From positions 1-6,155 of the forward strand of contig QHSM01000609.1 in assembly GCA_003221595.1 (NCBI GenBank): DNA of 6,155 nucleotides, written 5' to 3'. The notes beneath the pieces are model-generated. The model was not told the DNA's origin, ran no database searches, and worked only from the letters and a program-made list of their open reading frames with translations. Positions 4,197-6,155 of the stretch are shown here, in pieces (within the stretch, counting starts at the first letter, position 1; each line of letters begins with the position of its first letter). This stretch comes from Candidatus Rokuibacteriota bacterium (lineage in GTDB: Bacteria; Methylomirabilota; Methylomirabilia; Rokubacteriales; CSP1-6). The translations under genes and the position numbers were made by a program.

Positions 4197-5101
4197 CAGG
4201 CCGCCCAGAACGCGTCCTGAACCGCCGCGGCCGTCTCCAGACCGAAGAGCGTCTCGCGAAGCTTCGCCGCGCCCGGGAATCCGCTCGCGTACCAGGCCAG
4301 GTGCTTCTTGAGCTGAACGAGCGCGGTCGGCGCCGAGAGATGCGTGTCGATCAGCTCGGTGTGACGCCGGATGATCCGCGCTCGCTCGGTGCGCGGGGCG
4401 TCGCCGGCCCCGAAGATCCACGGGGCGCCGAGCGCGCCGCGCCCGATCATGACGGCGGCGCAGCCGGTCGCCGCGATCATCGCCGCGGCGTCGGCGCGGC
4501 TCCGGATGTCACCGTTGCCGACGACCGGGATGGCCACCGCGTCGACGACCGACGCGATGATCTCCCACGGCGCGACGCCCGCGTACTGCTGCGAGCGGGT
4601 CCGCGGATGGACCGTGATCGCGTCGACGCCCTCGCCCTCGGCGATGCGGGCGATCTCGACGGCGTTCACCGTGCGCTCGTCCCAGCCGCCGCGGATCTTG
4701 ACGGTGAAGCGGATGCCGATCGCCTTGCGCATCGTCCTCAGGATCACGGCGGCGCCCAGCGGGTCGCGCATCAGCGCCGCGCCCTGACCCTTGCTGACGA
4801 TCTTGGTCACGGGGCAGCCCATGTTGAGGTCGATCGCGTCGGCGCCGGCAGCCTCGAGGCGCCGGGCCGCCTCGGCGAGCACGTCGGGGTCCGCGCCGAG
4901 CAGCTGCATCGCGATCGGACGCTCCTCGGGCAGGAACCGGGTCAGCTCCGCCGTGCGGGCGCTGCCCTGGAGGAGCGCCCTGGCGTCGATCTCCTCGTTG
5001 GTGAGCGGGCCGGCGCCGCATTCGCGGCAGACGAGCCGGAAGGGCGTGTTGGTGACGGCCGCCATCGGGGCCAGGCGCAGGTCGATCATCGTCTCCAGCA
5101 T
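4193..5101 (-). CDS. dusB: tRNA-dihydrouridine synthase, DusB/NifR3 type
   Basis: This 302-residue flavoenzyme reduces specific uridines in tRNA to dihydrouridine, using FMN and NADPH in the cytoplasm. Motifs in order: L-A-P-M-A-A-V-T-N-T-P-F-R (residues 10-22, FMN site), A-M-Q-L-L-G (64-69), D-L-N-M-G-C-P-V (91-98) with the catalytic proton donor Cys96, V-K-I-R-G-G-W, then V-H-P-R-T-R-S-Q-Q-Y-A-G, V-V-G-N-G-D-I and M-I-G-R-G-A-L-G-A-P-W-I-F (phosphate binding). A helical C-terminal tRNA-binding part carries K-K-H-L-A-W-Y. It is slightly shorter than E. coli DusB (about 320). The first element reads T-N-E-E-I where many relatives have T-E-M-V. ATG at 5101 is taken as start; a second ATG four codons in, 3 nt after GGAG, is also possible. 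It lies 18 nt after the cyclase gene and overlaps maoC, so it is probably inside an operon. The exact Dus subtype is inferred. Confidence 0.9.
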   Translation of the reverse strand: MLETMIDLRLAPMAAVTNTPFRLVCRECGAGPLTNEEIDARALLQGSARTAELTRFLPEERPIAMQLLGADPDVLAEAARRLEAAGADAIDLNMGCPVTKIVSKGQGAALMRDPLGAAVILRTMRKAIGIRFTVKIRGGWDERTVNAVEIARIAEGEGVDAITVHPRTRSQQYAGVAPWEIIASVVDAVAIPVVGNGDIRSRADAAAMIAATGCAAVMIGRGALGAPWIFGAGDAPRTERARIIRRHTELIDTHLSAPTALVQLKKHLAWYASGFPGAAKLRETLFGLETAAAVQDAFWAAW

Positions 5102-5119
5102 CTCACGACGCCCGGCCGA

Positions 5120-5789
5120 TCACTCCACCAGCGCGACCGCACGGACCGGAGAGCCGTCGGCGCCGTCGAGCTTGAGGGGCAACGCCATGAAGCGACAGCG
5201 CGGCGCGCCGATCTGGTCGAGGTTGGTCAGGTACTCGATCACCGTGATGCCGGCCGGGAAGAAGATCGCGTGCGTCGTGTATTCATCGCGGGCGGGGCGT
5301 CGCCGCGGCTCGGCGACAGTGTCGCGGATGCAATGATCGGGCGGATAATCGTAGCCGACGGCCTTGACCTGCCGGGCCACGAGCCACTGGCAGGCGCTCG
5401 GGCCCGTCCACGGCCCCTGCTTCCAGAATGCCTCGTCCGCGACGCTCGTGCGCTTGGGCCAGTCGGTCCGCAGCAGCACGATGTCGCCGGCGCGCACGTG
5501 CTCGCCGCGGCGCTTGAGATCCTCGGCGGTCACCTCGCCGTTGGCGCCGAGATGGGTGAGATCGACCACGGCCGCGTCGCCGACCCACTGGTCGACCGGC
5601 ATCGCGGCGATGTCGCGGCCGTCGACGAGGAAGTGCAGCGGCGCGTCGACGTGCGTGTAGACGTGACAGCCGATCGTGAGCAGCGTGCTCTGCAGGGGAT
5701 GGCCCTCGGCGTGCGACGCCACGAGCTGCGGCGCCACCTTACCAGCGGAAGTGCGGCCGGATCGGGAAGCTCAGGTCGACGATCCGCAT
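5120..5789 (-). pseudogene. Putative cyclase / kynurenine formamidase-like metal hydrolase with one frameshift
   Basis: The gene is split by one extra base. From ATG at 5789 the frame reads M-R-I-V-D-L-S-F-P-I-R-P-H-F-R-W and hits TAA at 5741-5739. Skipping the T of that stop gives K-V-A-P-Q-L-V and a clean run of 205 further codons to 5120, about 222 residues in all, normal for the cyclase family. In corrected numbering the metal site is C-H-V-Y-T-H-V-D-A-P-L-H-F (His42, His46, Asp48, His52). Near the end stand H-A-I-F-F-P-A-G-I-T-V-I-E-Y-L and F-M-A-L-P-L-K-L-D-G-A-D-G-S-P-V-R-A, both family hallmarks. Members hydrolyse amides or esters such as N-formylkynurenine; the substrate here is unknown. 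All visible key residues are intact, so a sequencing or assembly error, or a very recent mutation, is more likely than old decay. GTG at 5737 could restart translation but would drop the N-terminal strand. It sits 5 nt after the methyltransferase stop. Confidence 0.8.
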
Positions 5790-5794
5790 CGGGG

Positions 5795-6155
5795 TCAGCG
5801 GTCGGCGACGAGAACGGCGACCGGGAACCCGTAGTGAATCTTGCCGTCCTCGAGCCGTGTCTGGATGCCGAGCGCGTCGTCGGCGAGCGAGGCCCGGAAG
5901 AGCGCGCGGATCTTGTCGTCGTCGCCCGGGTTCGGGAACGAGCGCGCGATCAACGCTTCCATCTCGCTTTCCAGGCGATACCACGTCAACCGCGGCTCGG
6001 GCAGCCCGGCCTTCGCGTAGAGGCTCTTGTGCTCGTCGGCCGGCATGGCGCGAACGTGCGAGGGATCGCGGAGCTTCTCGACCCGGTTGAACGCATCGGC
6101 CCGGTCCGGCGCCGGCGCGCTGTCGACGACCATCACCTTGCCGCCGGGCGTGGCG
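5795..6155 (-). CDS. UbiE-like SAM-dependent methyltransferase, C-terminal part (5' end off the right edge)
   Basis: The frame is open from the right edge to a TGA at 5797-5795, giving 119 residues with no start needed inside the window. It begins A-T-P-G-G-K-V-M-V-V-D-S-A-P-A-P, the strand-5 region of class I methyltransferases (P-G-G followed by a hydrophobic strand). It continues N-R-V-E-K-L-R-D-P-S-H, then an A-K-A-G-L-P-E-P-R-L-T helix-strand pair where many methyltransferases have A-G-F, and ends P-V-A-V-L-V-A-D-R. The SAM-binding glycine loop lies outside the window. The stretch R-S-F-P-N-P-G-D-D-D-K-I-R-A-L-F and its extension resemble UbiE/COQ5-type proteins of unassigned substrate. 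The ATG at 6133-6131 and GTG at 6136-6134 inside the frame are not the true start. The gene lies 5 nt upstream of the cyclase and is probably co-transcribed with it. Confidence 0.78.
   Translation of the reverse strand, partial: ATPGGKVMVVDSAPAPDRADAFNRVEKLRDPSHVRAMPADEHKSLYAKAGLPEPRLTWYRLESEMEALIARSFPNPGDDDKIRALFRASLADDALGIQTRLEDGKIHYGFPVAVLVADR

Noticed and set aside
3720..4220. Plus-strand open frame of 166 codons over the MaoC gene
   Set aside because: Its translation is an Arg/Glu/Val-rich shadow of the MaoC gene, which has clear catalytic motifs on the other strand.
4509..5021. Second minus-strand open frame inside dusB
   Set aside because: It is the out-of-phase shadow of dusB, composed almost only of Arg, Gly, Asp and Pro.
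1..6155. A new defence, mobile or other novel multi-gene system
   Set aside because: Every sizeable gene but one falls in a familiar housekeeping or metabolic family, and I see no integrase, transposase, toxin-antitoxin pair, terminal repeats or tRNA-linked attachment site.

Overview
This is a very GC-rich window (near 70% by eye), densely packed, with strong G/C third-position bias. It looks like ordinary chromosome from an uncultivated soil or sediment bacterium. The mix of genes (LemA plus two TPM proteins, a D-threonine aldolase-like enzyme, two MaoC-type proteins, a putative cyclase and a UbiE-like methyltransferase) and the TATA-like boxes very close to start codons suggest the Rokubacteria/Methylomirabilota or deltaproteobacterial neighbourhood. 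That placement is inference; no taxonomic marker is present. There is no gene-free stretch over 300 bases, and I see no RNA gene, mobile element or CRISPR array.

Layout. (1) Positions 1-532, minus strand: 5' part of a hotdog-fold (MaoC-like) protein running off the left edge, with an apparent ACG start behind a perfect Shine-Dalgarno. (2) Positions 533-585: short divergent promoter region. (3) Positions 586-2275, plus strand: envelope cluster lemA - damaged ygcG-like gene - second, soluble TPM-domain gene. (4) Positions 2299-2619, plus: small secreted protein of unknown function. (5) Positions 2653-3753, plus: DSD1/D-threonine aldolase family PLP enzyme. (6) Positions 3750-6155, minus: a tightly packed run in transcription order methyltransferase (partial) - putative cyclase (one-base frameshift) - tRNA-dihydrouridine synthase - MaoC dehydratase. 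The plus and minus blocks meet tail to tail with a 4-nt overlap of stop codons.

How the genes work together. lemA and the TPM genes form a known type of membrane/periplasm cluster of poorly understood function. Here the membrane-anchored TPM protein is shortened and out of frame, while the soluble TPM protein looks intact. The minus-strand run mixes tRNA modification with acyl-CoA-type and hydrolase enzymes; the tight spacing argues for co-transcription, but I see no shared pathway.

I did not find a convincing new system. The points most worth checking are the broken or oddly started reading frames (ACG start, missing start and internal frameshift in ygcG, frameshift in the cyclase). They may be real decay, recoding or assembly error. 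Also notable are the TATA-box-next-to-ATG arrangement and the loss of the catalytic Asp in the left-edge hotdog protein.
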